64,000 bases of DNA from NCBI GenBank assembly GCA_022819745.1, contig JAJEGS010000040.1, forward strand, positions 8,041-72,040, in the 5' to 3' direction. The stretch comes from Candidatus Latescibacterota bacterium. GTDB lineage: Bacteria; Latescibacterota; UBA2968; UBA8231. The position numbers were made by a program, and so were the translations under genes. Positions 49,984-59,412 of the stretch are shown one piece after another; the stretch's first letter is position 1, and every line of letters begins with the position of its first letter. The notes under the pieces were generated by a model. It was not told where the DNA came from and searched no databases. It saw only the letters and a program-made list of their open reading frames with translations.

Positions 49984-51939
49984 GTGCCTAACAGCAATTC
50001 ATTAGATGGCTCCAAGCCTCCTCGGATCACCTGGCGTGCCCTGATTCTGGGGGGGCTGACCATTGTCGCTGTATTCTACTACCTCATCCTCGAAGTCGGA
50101 CAAGCATCGGGATCGGGCAGCTATGTCCGCTCGCAGTTCCCCATGGTGGCCTTTATGCCCTTCGTGCTGTGGCTTTTTCTTAACGTCGCCTGCGGACACT
50201 TGTGGCCCCGGCTGGCCCTAAACCGAGGGGAACTGCTGACTATTTTTACCATGCTCTGGGTGGTGGGTGCCCTGCCGCAGTGGGGCTGGAGCGACTACTG
50301 GATCGCCATCATCGGAGCGCCCTTTTACTTGGCCACACCCGAAAATCAGTGGTCGGACCTGCTCTTTCCCTATTTGCCTTGGCGCGTTTTTCCCGACTCC
50401 TCTCCTCAGGTGCTAGATACCTTCTGGATGGGTCTGCCGCAGGGGGGGGCGGTGCCGTGGGATGGTTGGACCGGGGCGATTATTCAGTGGCTGGGGGCCT
50501 CGCTGGGCATGGTGGTATTCGGCTTTTGCTTGGTGGTGCTATTCCAGCGCCAGTGGATGGAAGCCGAAAAGCTCTCGTTCCCGCTGGCGCAGATGCCCCT
50601 TGATCTGACGCAGGGCTTCGACGGGCCGCGACGGGTGCCCGACCTGTTTCGCTCGGGTCTGTTCTGGATCGGTTGCGGGGTTGTCTTGCTGCCCTTGCTC
50701 TACAATATCGGCGCATACTTCACGCCGGGCTTGCCGCTGTTTGAACTCTATACCAAGCGCTTCCATCTCGAATTGCCCCGCCCTTTCCCGGGCCTGACCA
50801 TCCGGGTGCTGCCCTTGGTTATGGCTTTGACCTATCTATGCCCGCTGGATATTCTAGGCAGCCTAGTCGTCTTCGCCCTGCTGGCTACTGTCAAAATAGG
50901 GGCGATGGATCGGGTGGGGCTGGTCGTAGGGGGGGAGGGACAGCCTTTGACACCGCAGGCGATCCTCTCGCTGGAAAGCTTGGGGGCCATCATTTTTGTG
51001 GCCTGCTGGTCTGTGTACTTGGCCCGCCGGCACTTGCGAGAAGTGTGGCGACAGGTGCGCACTGGGGAGGGGGATCGGCGGCAAGTCGGGATCTACCGCT
51101 TGGCCTTGGTAGGTCTGATTCTGTCGGCCTGCTACGTCATCGCTTGGGCTTGTAGTCTAGGGATGAGTTTGCCTCTGGCCATTGGTGCCTTTGTCCTGAT
51201 GGTGGCGACCTTTTTCGTCACCATTAAGCTCATTGCGGCGACGGGCTTCCCGTACCTCATGCCCAGTTGGCCCAATGCCAAGGGGAGTTCCTTCATCGTC
51301 GATTTGGTGGGCTCGGCACGCCTGTCGCCGCAGGACTTGGTCGCCTTCAAGATGTTCTCCGGCCATGCCTTTTTCGGCAATATTCGCCTGCCGGCTTGGC
51401 CTGCTATCCCGCACCATCTGCGCATTTTCTCGCTGCGGGACCAGCCTTGGCTGGTGACCGCTACCGTGCTAGTCGCCTTTACAACGGGTTTTCTAACCGC
51501 GGTATGGGCCAGCCTTGAGATGGCCTATGACAAAGGTGGGGCCGTTTTTCTGATGGGTGCGACCGGCCTCTTAGACGAAACCGTGCATCTGCTGCAAAAT
51601 CCCAGAGTTGGGGATCCGGGGAAGTGGGGCGTCTGGGGCTGGGGTTTGTGCCAGGCGGGCGGCATAGCGCTGTTGCGGGCTCGCTTTCACTGGTTCGCAC
51701 TCCATCCCATTGGGCTAGCTTTTCAGCACACCTCGGGCACCTCCATCTATTGGTTCAGCTTGTTTTTGGTCTGGATAGCTAAACTGCTACTACTGCGCTA
51801 CGGCGGCGTCAGAGCGTACCGCAAGGGCAAGCCTTTTTTCTACGGCTTGGGCGTGGGCTATGTAATCGGCGTCGTGCTCTCGGGAGTAGTGGATGTGATC
51901 TGGTTTCCCGCGCAGGGCCACAATGTGCATGACTGGTAA
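49984..51939 (+). CDS. DUF6785/DUF6784-like polytopic membrane protein (paralog D, divergent)
   Basis: A 651-residue membrane protein, the most divergent of the four copies. It keeps FYLATPENQWSDLLFPYLP, QRQWMEAEKLSFPLAQMPLD, FHWFALHPIGLAFQHTSGTS and PFFYGLGVGYVIGVVLS, but lacks the MVWCGD segment and the VGNRIPLY end. The GTG start at 49984 has a purine-rich GGCAGGGAA leader. The tight tandem with copy C suggests the two may form a heteromer or handle related substrates (inference). Confidence 0.7.
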   Translation: MPNSNSLDGSKPPRITWRALILGGLTIVAVFYYLILEVGQASGSGSYVRSQFPMVAFMPFVLWLFLNVACGHLWPRLALNRGELLTIFTMLWVVGALPQWGWSDYWIAIIGAPFYLATPENQWSDLLFPYLPWRVFPDSSPQVLDTFWMGLPQGGAVPWDGWTGAIIQWLGASLGMVVFGFCLVVLFQRQWMEAEKLSFPLAQMPLDLTQGFDGPRRVPDLFRSGLFWIGCGVVLLPLLYNIGAYFTPGLPLFELYTKRFHLELPRPFPGLTIRVLPLVMALTYLCPLDILGSLVVFALLATVKIGAMDRVGLVVGGEGQPLTPQAILSLESLGAIIFVACWSVYLARRHLREVWRQVRTGEGDRRQVGIYRLALVGLILSACYVIAWACSLGMSLPLAIGAFVLMVATFFVTIKLIAATGFPYLMPSWPNAKGSSFIVDLVGSARLSPQDLVAFKMFSGHAFFGNIRLPAWPAIPHHLRIFSLRDQPWLVTATVLVAFTTGFLTAVWASLEMAYDKGGAVFLMGATGLLDETVHLLQNPRVGDPGKWGVWGWGLCQAGGIALLRARFHWFALHPIGLAFQHTSGTSIYWFSLFLVWIAKLLLLRYGGVRAYRKGKPFFYGLGVGYVIGVVLSGVVDVIWFPAQGHNVHDW

Positions 51940-51947
51940 TATTTATC

Positions 51948-53237
51948 TCAGGTATTGACTCCGTAGATCATCGCCGGGTTGTCGCGAAAGGCCGCTTGGG
52001 CCACATCGAGCGCTGTCGATTCGGACAGCAAGCCCTCTTCCAGCATGGCCCCCAGCGCATAGGCGAAATTCTGGCGCGCCATCTGCAAGTGTCCATAGAC
52101 CGTTTCGACATGCTGTAGGTCATCTCCAAAGGCGATAATTTTGTTGTAGGGCACCATCTGGAGCCATTCTCTCAGGTCTAGCCGAGACCCGAAGGGGGAG
52201 ATGATGTGAATCCAAGACATGTTCAGATAGGCATTGGCAAAGGTCTTGCCCAACACGGCTCCCTCGCGCAGATAGGGGAAACCGGCGTGGGAGAAATCAA
52301 AGCGGACTTGGGGGAAGGCCTGCAGCAAGGGGATGAGCGGCACCGGACTACACCCTTCCATGCCTCCATTGTTGCCCGCTCTCATGCCTAGGTGGAACTG
52401 GACGGTCAGGTCGGCTTCTGCGGCGGCCTGACAGCACTCGAAGACTAGATAGTCCTCCAGCAGAGCACCTTCTGCCGAATCCAGCCCCGCGTAGTCGTTC
52501 TGCAACAGACGGTCGAAAATAGCGGCAGCTTGGCCGGCGTCCCGCTCTTTGAAGTCCATGCGGCGGTGGTAGGATTGCGACATCTTGACCCCGGCCACCT
52601 GGGCCTCCTTCCAGTCTCGGCACACCTGGCGAATTACTTCGACGTGCTGGCGCAGATCGCCGATGGATACATCGTAGTCGCGCTCTATAGCGTGGATTTG
52701 CTCAGCCGTGCGGAGCATGCTGAAGCGGTTGAGGCGGGGTAGGGGCAGGAATAAGGTTCGGTCCACCTCTATCAGATCTTCCATATTGACCACTGACATT
52801 GCGATATTGGCCTGCTGCTGTAGCACCGTTTTGTAGAAGCCCGATTTGCTATGTGCTTGGATGGCTTCGGAGAGCGGTCCAACCGTGGCGGCTGTCAGGT
52901 CGTCGAAGCCGAGCAGATCGCGGAAGCCGGTCAAGATGCACTGGGAATATCCAGTCAGGCGGATTCGGTTCCAGTACGGCTCGAATAGATCCCACCGCCG
53001 GTCTAGTGGGCGTCGAGCGTCGAAAAGAGCTTCTCTATTCTCGGGAGAGAGCCCGGCCACCACCAAGTCGGCGGCCGGATAGGCGTGATTGAAAAAGTCG
53101 AGGGCATCTATCTTCTGCGCTAGACGCTCGGCTTCCGGCCCCATGTGGGAATGGGAGTTGATACACGGTATTTTTTTGATTTCTGCAAAGAGAGACTCCA
53201 CCAGTCCCAGATTTGGCGCAGAGACGGTACTTCGCAT
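51948..53237 (-). CDS. Amidohydrolase superfamily protein (amidohydrolase 2 / uronate isomerase-like)
   Basis: A 429-residue metal-dependent TIM barrel. It has the strand-1 metal motif INSHSHMG (H29, H31), a Lys candidate in AGVKMSQSYHRR, VQFHLGMRAGNNGG, RFDFSHAGFP and the catalytic Asp region IIAFGDDLQHVET. The late uronate-isomerase-like layout and the lack of a signal peptide suggest a cytoplasmic hydrolase or isomerase for a sugar acid or related compound. ATG 53237 has AAGGAAG upstream. It converges with the DUF6785-like pair (gap 8 bp), whose proteins might import its substrate (inference). Confidence 0.85.
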   Translation of the reverse strand: MRSTVSAPNLGLVESLFAEIKKIPCINSHSHMGPEAERLAQKIDALDFFNHAYPAADLVVAGLSPENREALFDARRPLDRRWDLFEPYWNRIRLTGYSQCILTGFRDLLGFDDLTAATVGPLSEAIQAHSKSGFYKTVLQQQANIAMSVVNMEDLIEVDRTLFLPLPRLNRFSMLRTAEQIHAIERDYDVSIGDLRQHVEVIRQVCRDWKEAQVAGVKMSQSYHRRMDFKERDAGQAAAIFDRLLQNDYAGLDSAEGALLEDYLVFECCQAAAEADLTVQFHLGMRAGNNGGMEGCSPVPLIPLLQAFPQVRFDFSHAGFPYLREGAVLGKTFANAYLNMSWIHIISPFGSRLDLREWLQMVPYNKIIAFGDDLQHVETVYGHLQMARQNFAYALGAMLEEGLLSESTALDVAQAAFRDNPAMIYGVNT

Positions 53238-53288
53238 AAGAGGTGCTTCCTTTTTTATGGAATCGGGAGTAGAATTTGCCGCTCAGCG

Positions 53289-55940
53289 TCAATCTTTCAG
53301 ACTGGCGTATATTGTCATGAACACGGTACTATCCATCTGCGATCGGTCATCTTTTTCGACGCGCTCGCGACTGATTCTGCGGATACTGTAGCCGAGTTGA
53401 GCCGTGAGCACATAGCCTAGGTACTGCCCTCTGTTCGAAAGCTGCATGGCCAAGACCGTGCTGTTGAAATCCTCGGTGAATTCGCCGGCTGCTAAAGCGT
53501 CCTCATCAATCACCGAATCTCTGAAGAAGAGTTGTTCTATACCCGTCTCTATGGTCGTTCGCCGCAGAACGGGAAATTCGAAGGTCAGGAAGAACAAACC
53601 AGTCCATTGATCTCGCACAGGGCGCACCCCTCCCATAGAATAGGGAGTATTGTCCTTGAGCAATTCGCTCTTGATCTTCGGTCGCACCGTCAGGGTTTTG
53701 TACTGGTACAGATAGTCGGCCTTGTTGATAATCCCAAGAAAACGCGTATCGTCCTTAAAATCTATATTGTTACCTTTCTCCCGCTGCCTCACGGTCTCGT
53801 ACTTGAATTTATTGGAAAAATTGACTCCGATATTGGTCCGGCGGTCAAGGCCTAGCCAAAAAGTATTGATCCAAGTGTCTTGGGCGAAGAGGGGATCGTC
53901 TATTGCTTGGTGCGCTCCGGGCAGTCCTGGAGCTTGTACCCATTGAAAGAGATCGTCCTGGATATCGTCTGCCGCCTTTTTGATCATGTCGAAGATGCCC
54001 ACTCGTCCGATCCGGGCGTACTCCTTTTCAAAGCTTACTAGGGCGTACGTGGTCAGGTTTTGGCGATCGTCCGAAAGGAGTTGTTCGCGAGCCTGCCCGA
54101 CGGTGAGTTGCAGATGCGGAGTTGCCTGATTGCGCAGGTACAGGTTGTAGCCCTTGCGATCTCTTTTGTAGGGATAATCGGGCAGGTTGTCGTTTTCGAA
54201 CTGGTCGATCCAGCCGTTGTTGTTGAGATCGATCCCGAAGAGGTATTCAGGGCGGTCTGAACCGTAGCGCAGGAAGGGTTCCTCGTAGTCCGGGAAGCGG
54301 TTCTCACTGAAAATGTTGCTATTTTGGTTGAAATCGGAGATGAAATCGTTGTTCTGGTCCCAGCCGGGGAACACTGCCTCGTCGGCGAAACCTTCGGCGG
54401 ATCTTCCGGTTCTAGCGACGCGGAATTCCTCGCCAGTCCTAGGATCTTGGTAGCGCCGCTTCTGGTCGGGCTTCTTGTCCTGATCGTCGTTGTCGTCGAC
54501 GAAGTCGTAGATGCTCCTAGTCCCGTCTTCGTAATCTACTCGGCCGCTACCGTCTGATATGAAGGGACTAGTATTGTAGGCCGCGTCCATGTAGAAACCC
54601 TCGGCAAAGAGGGACCAAGAGAAGACCTTTTTGGACAGATTCATCATCCAGGCTTTAGCGTTTTCGGCACCGACGAGTCCCGAGTACGCCTCGTGCGTTT
54701 TCACCCGGCGATTGGGGTATTTTCTATACTGGTGGTTCACATCGAACTCGGTGTAAAAGTCAAATCCTAGGAAATCCTGGGCCTCGATCGTGAAGCCCAA
54801 TAGCTGGTTAGCCGTGGGCAAGCCGTAGTTGAAAACCACTTCGCGCTTATTCGATCCGTCCTGAATATTGCCTTCGGCTTGGGCCATCAGCAGAAAGACC
54901 GGCTGTCCTTCAAAGTTGGTCTGCTGATCGGAGGTGATTTCGATCCGATAGTCGTTGACTAGGACCAGTCTGAAGCGAAGATCTCGGATGTTGTTGATGG
55001 CATCCTTGTCGTCGAGAATCACCGCTAGGTCGTTCAAGTCGTAACGCAGCGTGATATGTTCCGTACCGTTGGCCGTGCGCACGCCTTCGATAATGGTGCC
55101 TCCCTGCCTATGGGGAGTGAAGCCGATCTCATTGCCGACTAGCACGGTGTCTCTGTCACCGATAGTTGTCACTATTTCTACATTATCCGCTAGTAGGACA
55201 CTCCCTCCGACATCATCGGCCGGTGAGTCGTCGCTCAGCCGGATGACAATAGTAGTGATCTGGTTTTGTAACTGTAGCGAGGTTAATTCCCCTTTGAAGG
55301 GATTGCCCTCAAAGCTTTGCACGGTCCCCCGACCGTTGTGGGAATTGACGAAGACCCCTCCCAGGGTAATGGCGTCACCTAGCCGGATCCTGGTCCGGCC
55401 CCCTATCAGGTTGGTGTAGTTGTTGAAAGCGGCCGGATTCGGATCGGTGATGAAGCCCGGTGCGCTGATGCGGGAAAAGATACCAGTTAGCTCGACCGCG
55501 TCCGACATGAGATCAACTTGGGCACCGTTGTACACGGATTTGCGAAAGGTCATTGGCGTCAGGGTCGTGAACAGTTCGTCGCCAACGGAAATAGAAAAAT
55601 AATATTGACCTTTCTGGTCGGAGGCTACAATCAATGAGTTAAAGAAACCAGAATATGCTCCTCTTTTCAGCAGTCGGCTGCCTTCGGAGATTCTCGGGTG
55701 ATCCTCGGTCCAGTCGTAAACCAACCATCCTCTAGTCAGAAAATTTCCGTACACGTCGTAGAAATAGTCACCCCAGAGGCTTGGCTCTACATATCTCTGG
55801 TAGGGATTGCCAGCGTAGTTCGTGTACTGCCAAGTCTGCCACTGGTACTCCTGATACAGCTCTTGGGGCAGATACCGTTTCTGCACCGATGGCTCTACGT
55901 TGCCCAGCAGGGTCTTGGGACCCTCAGAGCGATACACCAC
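53289..55940 (-). CDS. Outer-membrane beta-barrel-like protein, paralog 2, 5'-truncated
   Basis: An 883-residue frame paralogous along its length to the protein at 22489-25149 (RYLPQELYQEYQWQTWQYTN; EF-hand-like DLNNNGWIDQFE near residue 570; DQNNDFISDFNQN; final strand FMTIYASLKD). It lacks about the first 40 residues of the paralog, including the signal peptide. The frame begins at GTG 55940, three bases after an in-frame TAA upstream, and homology begins by residue 7. Without a signal the product cannot be exported, so this is probably a broken gene or the edge of a chimeric join. Codon use looks less GC-rich than in paralog 1. Confidence 0.7.
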   Translation of the reverse strand: MVYRSEGPKTLLGNVEPSVQKRYLPQELYQEYQWQTWQYTNYAGNPYQRYVEPSLWGDYFYDVYGNFLTRGWLVYDWTEDHPRISEGSRLLKRGAYSGFFNSLIVASDQKGQYYFSISVGDELFTTLTPMTFRKSVYNGAQVDLMSDAVELTGIFSRISAPGFITDPNPAAFNNYTNLIGGRTRIRLGDAITLGGVFVNSHNGRGTVQSFEGNPFKGELTSLQLQNQITTIVIRLSDDSPADDVGGSVLLADNVEIVTTIGDRDTVLVGNEIGFTPHRQGGTIIEGVRTANGTEHITLRYDLNDLAVILDDKDAINNIRDLRFRLVLVNDYRIEITSDQQTNFEGQPVFLLMAQAEGNIQDGSNKREVVFNYGLPTANQLLGFTIEAQDFLGFDFYTEFDVNHQYRKYPNRRVKTHEAYSGLVGAENAKAWMMNLSKKVFSWSLFAEGFYMDAAYNTSPFISDGSGRVDYEDGTRSIYDFVDDNDDQDKKPDQKRRYQDPRTGEEFRVARTGRSAEGFADEAVFPGWDQNNDFISDFNQNSNIFSENRFPDYEEPFLRYGSDRPEYLFGIDLNNNGWIDQFENDNLPDYPYKRDRKGYNLYLRNQATPHLQLTVGQAREQLLSDDRQNLTTYALVSFEKEYARIGRVGIFDMIKKAADDIQDDLFQWVQAPGLPGAHQAIDDPLFAQDTWINTFWLGLDRRTNIGVNFSNKFKYETVRQREKGNNIDFKDDTRFLGIINKADYLYQYKTLTVRPKIKSELLKDNTPYSMGGVRPVRDQWTGLFFLTFEFPVLRRTTIETGIEQLFFRDSVIDEDALAAGEFTEDFNSTVLAMQLSNRGQYLGYVLTAQLGYSIRRISRERVEKDDRSQMDSTVFMTIYASLKD

Positions 55941-55949
55941 TAATTAATC
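55940..55949. other. Head-to-head junction of two 5'-truncated genes
   Basis: Homology of the minus-strand barrel gene stops at about 55,935 and homology of the plus-strand DUF3604 gene starts at about 55,946. Neither has room for its signal peptide, start or promoter. The site contains TAATTAAT. It marks a rearrangement breakpoint or an assembly join. Confidence 0.6.
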
Positions 55950-57712
55950 TGGATGGCGGTGACCGCTGGGTTCAGCTACCGCCCGTGCGAGGATTCCCCA
56001 TTGTAGCGGGTACACCGGCGCGGTTATTCGCCTTCGCTCCGGCGGATGGACTCATCGACGAAGATCTCGCACTGACGCTGCGCGTTGAGGACGTATGGGG
56101 AAATCCCTTGCTCATTGAGGGTTTGGTCCCGGAGGTAGTTCCTGCCGACGGAGTCAGAGTAGTCTCTGTCGAAAGGGCTGGGGACATGCCTGCTTACCGG
56201 GCACGGGTGCGTATCGCTAAATCAGGAATTCACCGCATTGAGGTCGCTATTCCTCACTGCCAATTGCGGGTAGAGAGCAATCCGGTGCGTATCGCCGCTG
56301 AGCCGCCTCCGTTGCGCATCTTTTGGGGCGACCTGCATGCTGGCCAAGGCCAAATTGGCTGCGGCGTCGGCTCGGTGCGCCACCATTTCGACTACGCCCG
56401 TCACGTAGCTGGTTTGCAGGTCTGCTCGCACCAAGCGAATGACCACCACGTGAGCCTAGACTTGTGGGAGCAAACGCGCCGCGAGTCGGCCGCCGCCAAT
56501 GAGGGGGGACGTTTTGTCGCCTTTCTCGGGTGCGAATGGAGTGCCTACACACCGGAGGGCGGCGACCGCAACGTCATGTACCGACGCGATGAGCCGCGCT
56601 TGCGGCGTTCTGGTCGCTTCTTCACCGAAGATGTGCCTGATCCGGAACCCGACCTCGAAACAGCGACCGAGTTTTTGGCTGTTATGCGGGATGAAGAGGT
56701 ATTCATCAACATGCACGCCGGCGGCCGGCCGACCAACCTCGATTTTCACGAACCGGGAATCGAAACTCTCGCTGAGGTACACTCCACTCACGGTACTTCG
56801 GACTGGTTTGTGCTCGATGCCTTGCGTCGCGGTTATCGCGTCGGGATAACTGCTGGAACCGACGGCGTTGCCGGTCGGCCCGGATGCGACCACCCCGGTA
56901 GCCGGCTTATCCGCAACGCGCGCAGCGGTGTCACTGCTTTTCTGGCCTCCGAACTCACTCAGGATGGGCTATGGGAAGCGATTGCAGCGCGGCGGTGTTA
57001 CGCCACTGACGGACCTCGCATCCTGCTCGACGTCCGCGCCGACGGCTATCTCATGGGCAGCGAATACGCAACAACCGAATCTCCTCTTGTGTCGATTGAG
57101 GCAGAGGGGACAGCGGCGATTGAGCAGGTCGATCTGCTGTGCGGTCCCGACTTGCTGTGGACATGGCGACCGACGATGGCATCTGCCGAAGGAGGCTTGC
57201 GCATCCTCTGGGGAGGAACCGAACGGCGCGGTAGTGCTCCCGACCAGCGCGTCTGCTGGAAGGGCCGGTTTGTCGTCGAAAACGGACGCATCGCCCATGT
57301 CGAGCCAGTCGCTTTGGTCACTCCCTTCGACCGTCTCGAACTGGCTGATGACCAAACGGTCTGTTTCGACACGGTCACGGCCGGCAACCGCATGGGAATG
57401 TGCCTAGCAATCGAAGCAGACGCGGAGACATTATGCCGCTTTGAATCCCGCCATGCGACCTTCGAATTTGGCTTGGACCAAGTGTGGGACCAACCGATGA
57501 GAGTGGATGCGGGGGGTGTCAGTCGGCACATCATCGTCGGACCGGTCCCAAAGCCGAACCTGCCGCGGCGAGTGGAACTTTCGTTTCGGGATACGCGGAC
57601 GGTAAAGGGGCTATGTCCCTACTGGGTGCAACTGACGCAGTGCGATCAGCACCGCGCTTGGAGCAGCCCAATCTACGTCCAGCGTCAGCTCGGCTGGCAT
57701 CGGGACCTCTAG
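55946..57712 (+). CDS. DUF3604 family protein, 5'-truncated
   Basis: About 588 residues of a DUF3604 protein, a PHP-like metal-dependent family of unknown reaction. An Ig-like part (residues about 10-115, RVEDVWGNPLLIEG) precedes the catalytic-looking domain: RIFWGDLHAGQGQIGCG, HQANDHHVSLDLW, AFLGCEWSAYTPEGGDRN, INMHAGGRPTNLDFHEPG, EVHSTHG and GITAGTDGVAGRPG. Family members are usually longer at the N-terminus. The open frame extends back to 55781, but that part is antisense to the barrel gene and shows no similarity to the family. No ATG occurs near the true homology start; the first usable codon is GTG 55985. Confidence 0.8.
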   Translation, partial: NLDGGDRWVQLPPVRGFPIVAGTPARLFAFAPADGLIDEDLALTLRVEDVWGNPLLIEGLVPEVVPADGVRVVSVERAGDMPAYRARVRIAKSGIHRIEVAIPHCQLRVESNPVRIAAEPPPLRIFWGDLHAGQGQIGCGVGSVRHHFDYARHVAGLQVCSHQANDHHVSLDLWEQTRRESAAANEGGRFVAFLGCEWSAYTPEGGDRNVMYRRDEPRLRRSGRFFTEDVPDPEPDLETATEFLAVMRDEEVFINMHAGGRPTNLDFHEPGIETLAEVHSTHGTSDWFVLDALRRGYRVGITAGTDGVAGRPGCDHPGSRLIRNARSGVTAFLASELTQDGLWEAIAARRCYATDGPRILLDVRADGYLMGSEYATTESPLVSIEAEGTAAIEQVDLLCGPDLLWTWRPTMASAEGGLRILWGGTERRGSAPDQRVCWKGRFVVENGRIAHVEPVALVTPFDRLELADDQTVCFDTVTAGNRMGMCLAIEADAETLCRFESRHATFEFGLDQVWDQPMRVDAGGVSRHIIVGPVPKPNLPRRVELSFRDTRTVKGLCPYWVQLTQCDQHRAWSSPIYVQRQLGWHRDL

Positions 57713-57831
57713 TATCAACGAGGATTCTGTCCTGCTTTTTGTCGCCGAACAGCTATCATTGTGCGTCGGTCGCGTCCGCTGCATATTCGTGCGGGACATC
57801 AAGATAACACCTTTTGACATGGAGACCCCGG

Positions 57832-59409
57832 ATGAAGGACTCTTCGATCTATATTCCCGCCTGCGACTGGGACGCGACCGCATCCCTGCCGCAATCTTGG
57901 GGTTCCCCGCCTCCTAACTGGAAGTACGCCAAGCGCCTAGTGCTGATAAACGACACGGCACACGAACGCCGGGGCGAACCGGTCGAAGCGGATGTGGACA
58001 TTCACGCTGACCACATTACCGACCTTGGCCGCGAAGTCCGCGTTGCCCGTCTCCACGGCGAAACCGGTCCTATAGAAGTCGTGCCAAGTCAAGTGCATCT
58101 CATGGACCGCGAAGACGAGTTGTTGCGCTGCCGGTTGTTTTTCCTCGCCGATGTGGCCGCTGAGGGTTCGGCGACTTACCTCCTGCTGTACGGCAACCCG
58201 GAGGCTCCCGAGCCTCACTACGACACCGACCTTAAGGTCTCGGGCGAGGGGTATGCCCTCGAGGTGGAAAACGAGCATTACCGCGCGGTCCTCGGGAAGA
58301 TGAACGGCAACTGGCAAGACCACTACTCAAAAAGGGGGCCAGCCGAACTCGTACACCGGCATGGTCACGGGGTCGAAGGTACCATTCACTGGGGCCCCGA
58401 CTGGAGCGATGAGCGCGTCGGTCGCTACCGGCTCACCAACTGGGATGGCCCGCCCCTGTTCGACTACGATGTGATCAAGGGACCGGTCTGCGTGCGCATC
58501 CGCCGCTGGGGTCACCCGATTCTGTCAATCGGTCCCCAGGTCGGTCGGCCGCACAAGGTCATGGCTATCGTGACCTACAGCTTCTGGGCCGGTCAGCCCT
58601 ACGTGATCATGGAGTCAAAGCTCGAGGTTCTCGAAGACGTGCGTTTCCGCGACTGCCGCAACGACGAGTTTGTCATCGGTGAACAGCTACCCGAACGAGC
58701 TTGGATGGGACCGGATGGAGAGATTGGTTTGGGGCCCCGGGGCTGGCAGCGTGAGGACCCCCGTTGGGTGACTCATTTCAATCGCGAAACCGGCGAAGGA
58801 TTCGGCAGCATTCACCTCGAATTCGAGAATACCAATCCGAGCTGGTCGCAGCCGGCCCACGCCGGATTCTCGCACACCGGCACTTGGGTCCGCTATCCGG
58901 TGCAGCTCGCGGCGATGCGCGCCGGCGAGCACGTGTACGAGAAGAACGCCTACGTCTTGCACCGGTACGAAGAGGGAGGAGAGCACGGCGGGCTTGCCGA
59001 CCTCGTCGACCACCAGGAGCGCCTTACCAGCCCGATCACCCAAGGGGAAGCCGCTCCGGCTCCTAAGCCGATCAATCTCGACAATGTCATGGACGCGCTG
59101 CGAGCCACGAACGAATTCGAGCTCTACGTCGAGGGGTCGCCTTGGGGGCAGCGCCAGCTCAGCTTCGTCGATATCGGCATCGTCCAGGAGGTCGTTATCG
59201 AGGGCAGCGACATCCGCGTCGATATCGTCATGCCGTACGCGGGGCGCGAGACTTGGTTCGACTGGTTTGCCGATGGCATTGAGGAGCAACTCCGCGCTCG
59301 CCTGCGGGACGTCGGAGAGGTTGAAGTACGCCTCGTTCGCGAGCCGAAATGGACTCCGCAGCGGCTGAGCGATCGCGCCCGCCGCGTCATCGGTCCCGAG
59401 GAGGAGTAG
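57832..59409 (+). CDS. Protein with N-terminal beta-sandwich-like region fused to a MIP18 domain lacking its Cys
   Basis: A 525-residue protein. The first 400 residues are beta-rich and resemble hydrolase/lyase accessory domains only loosely (KRLVLINDTAHERRGEPVEA, SATYLLLYGNPEAPEPHYDT, GFSHTGTWVRYPVQLAAM). The last 110 residues (from about 59074) match the MIP18/DUF59 iron-sulfur assembly domain: FVDIGIVQEVVIEGSDIRVD, then EVEVRLVREPKWTPQRLSDR and ARRVIG. The position of the conserved Cys (usually GCP) reads GRETW here. ATG 57832 has GGAGA six bases upstream. It follows the DUF3604 gene by 119 bp, in which I see no other feature, and converges with the next gene. Confidence 0.7.
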   Translation: MKDSSIYIPACDWDATASLPQSWGSPPPNWKYAKRLVLINDTAHERRGEPVEADVDIHADHITDLGREVRVARLHGETGPIEVVPSQVHLMDREDELLRCRLFFLADVAAEGSATYLLLYGNPEAPEPHYDTDLKVSGEGYALEVENEHYRAVLGKMNGNWQDHYSKRGPAELVHRHGHGVEGTIHWGPDWSDERVGRYRLTNWDGPPLFDYDVIKGPVCVRIRRWGHPILSIGPQVGRPHKVMAIVTYSFWAGQPYVIMESKLEVLEDVRFRDCRNDEFVIGEQLPERAWMGPDGEIGLGPRGWQREDPRWVTHFNRETGEGFGSIHLEFENTNPSWSQPAHAGFSHTGTWVRYPVQLAAMRAGEHVYEKNAYVLHRYEEGGEHGGLADLVDHQERLTSPITQGEAAPAPKPINLDNVMDALRATNEFELYVEGSPWGQRQLSFVDIGIVQEVVIEGSDIRVDIVMPYAGRETWFDWFADGIEEQLRARLRDVGEVEVRLVREPKWTPQRLSDRARRVIGPEEE

Positions 59410-59412
59410 CCC

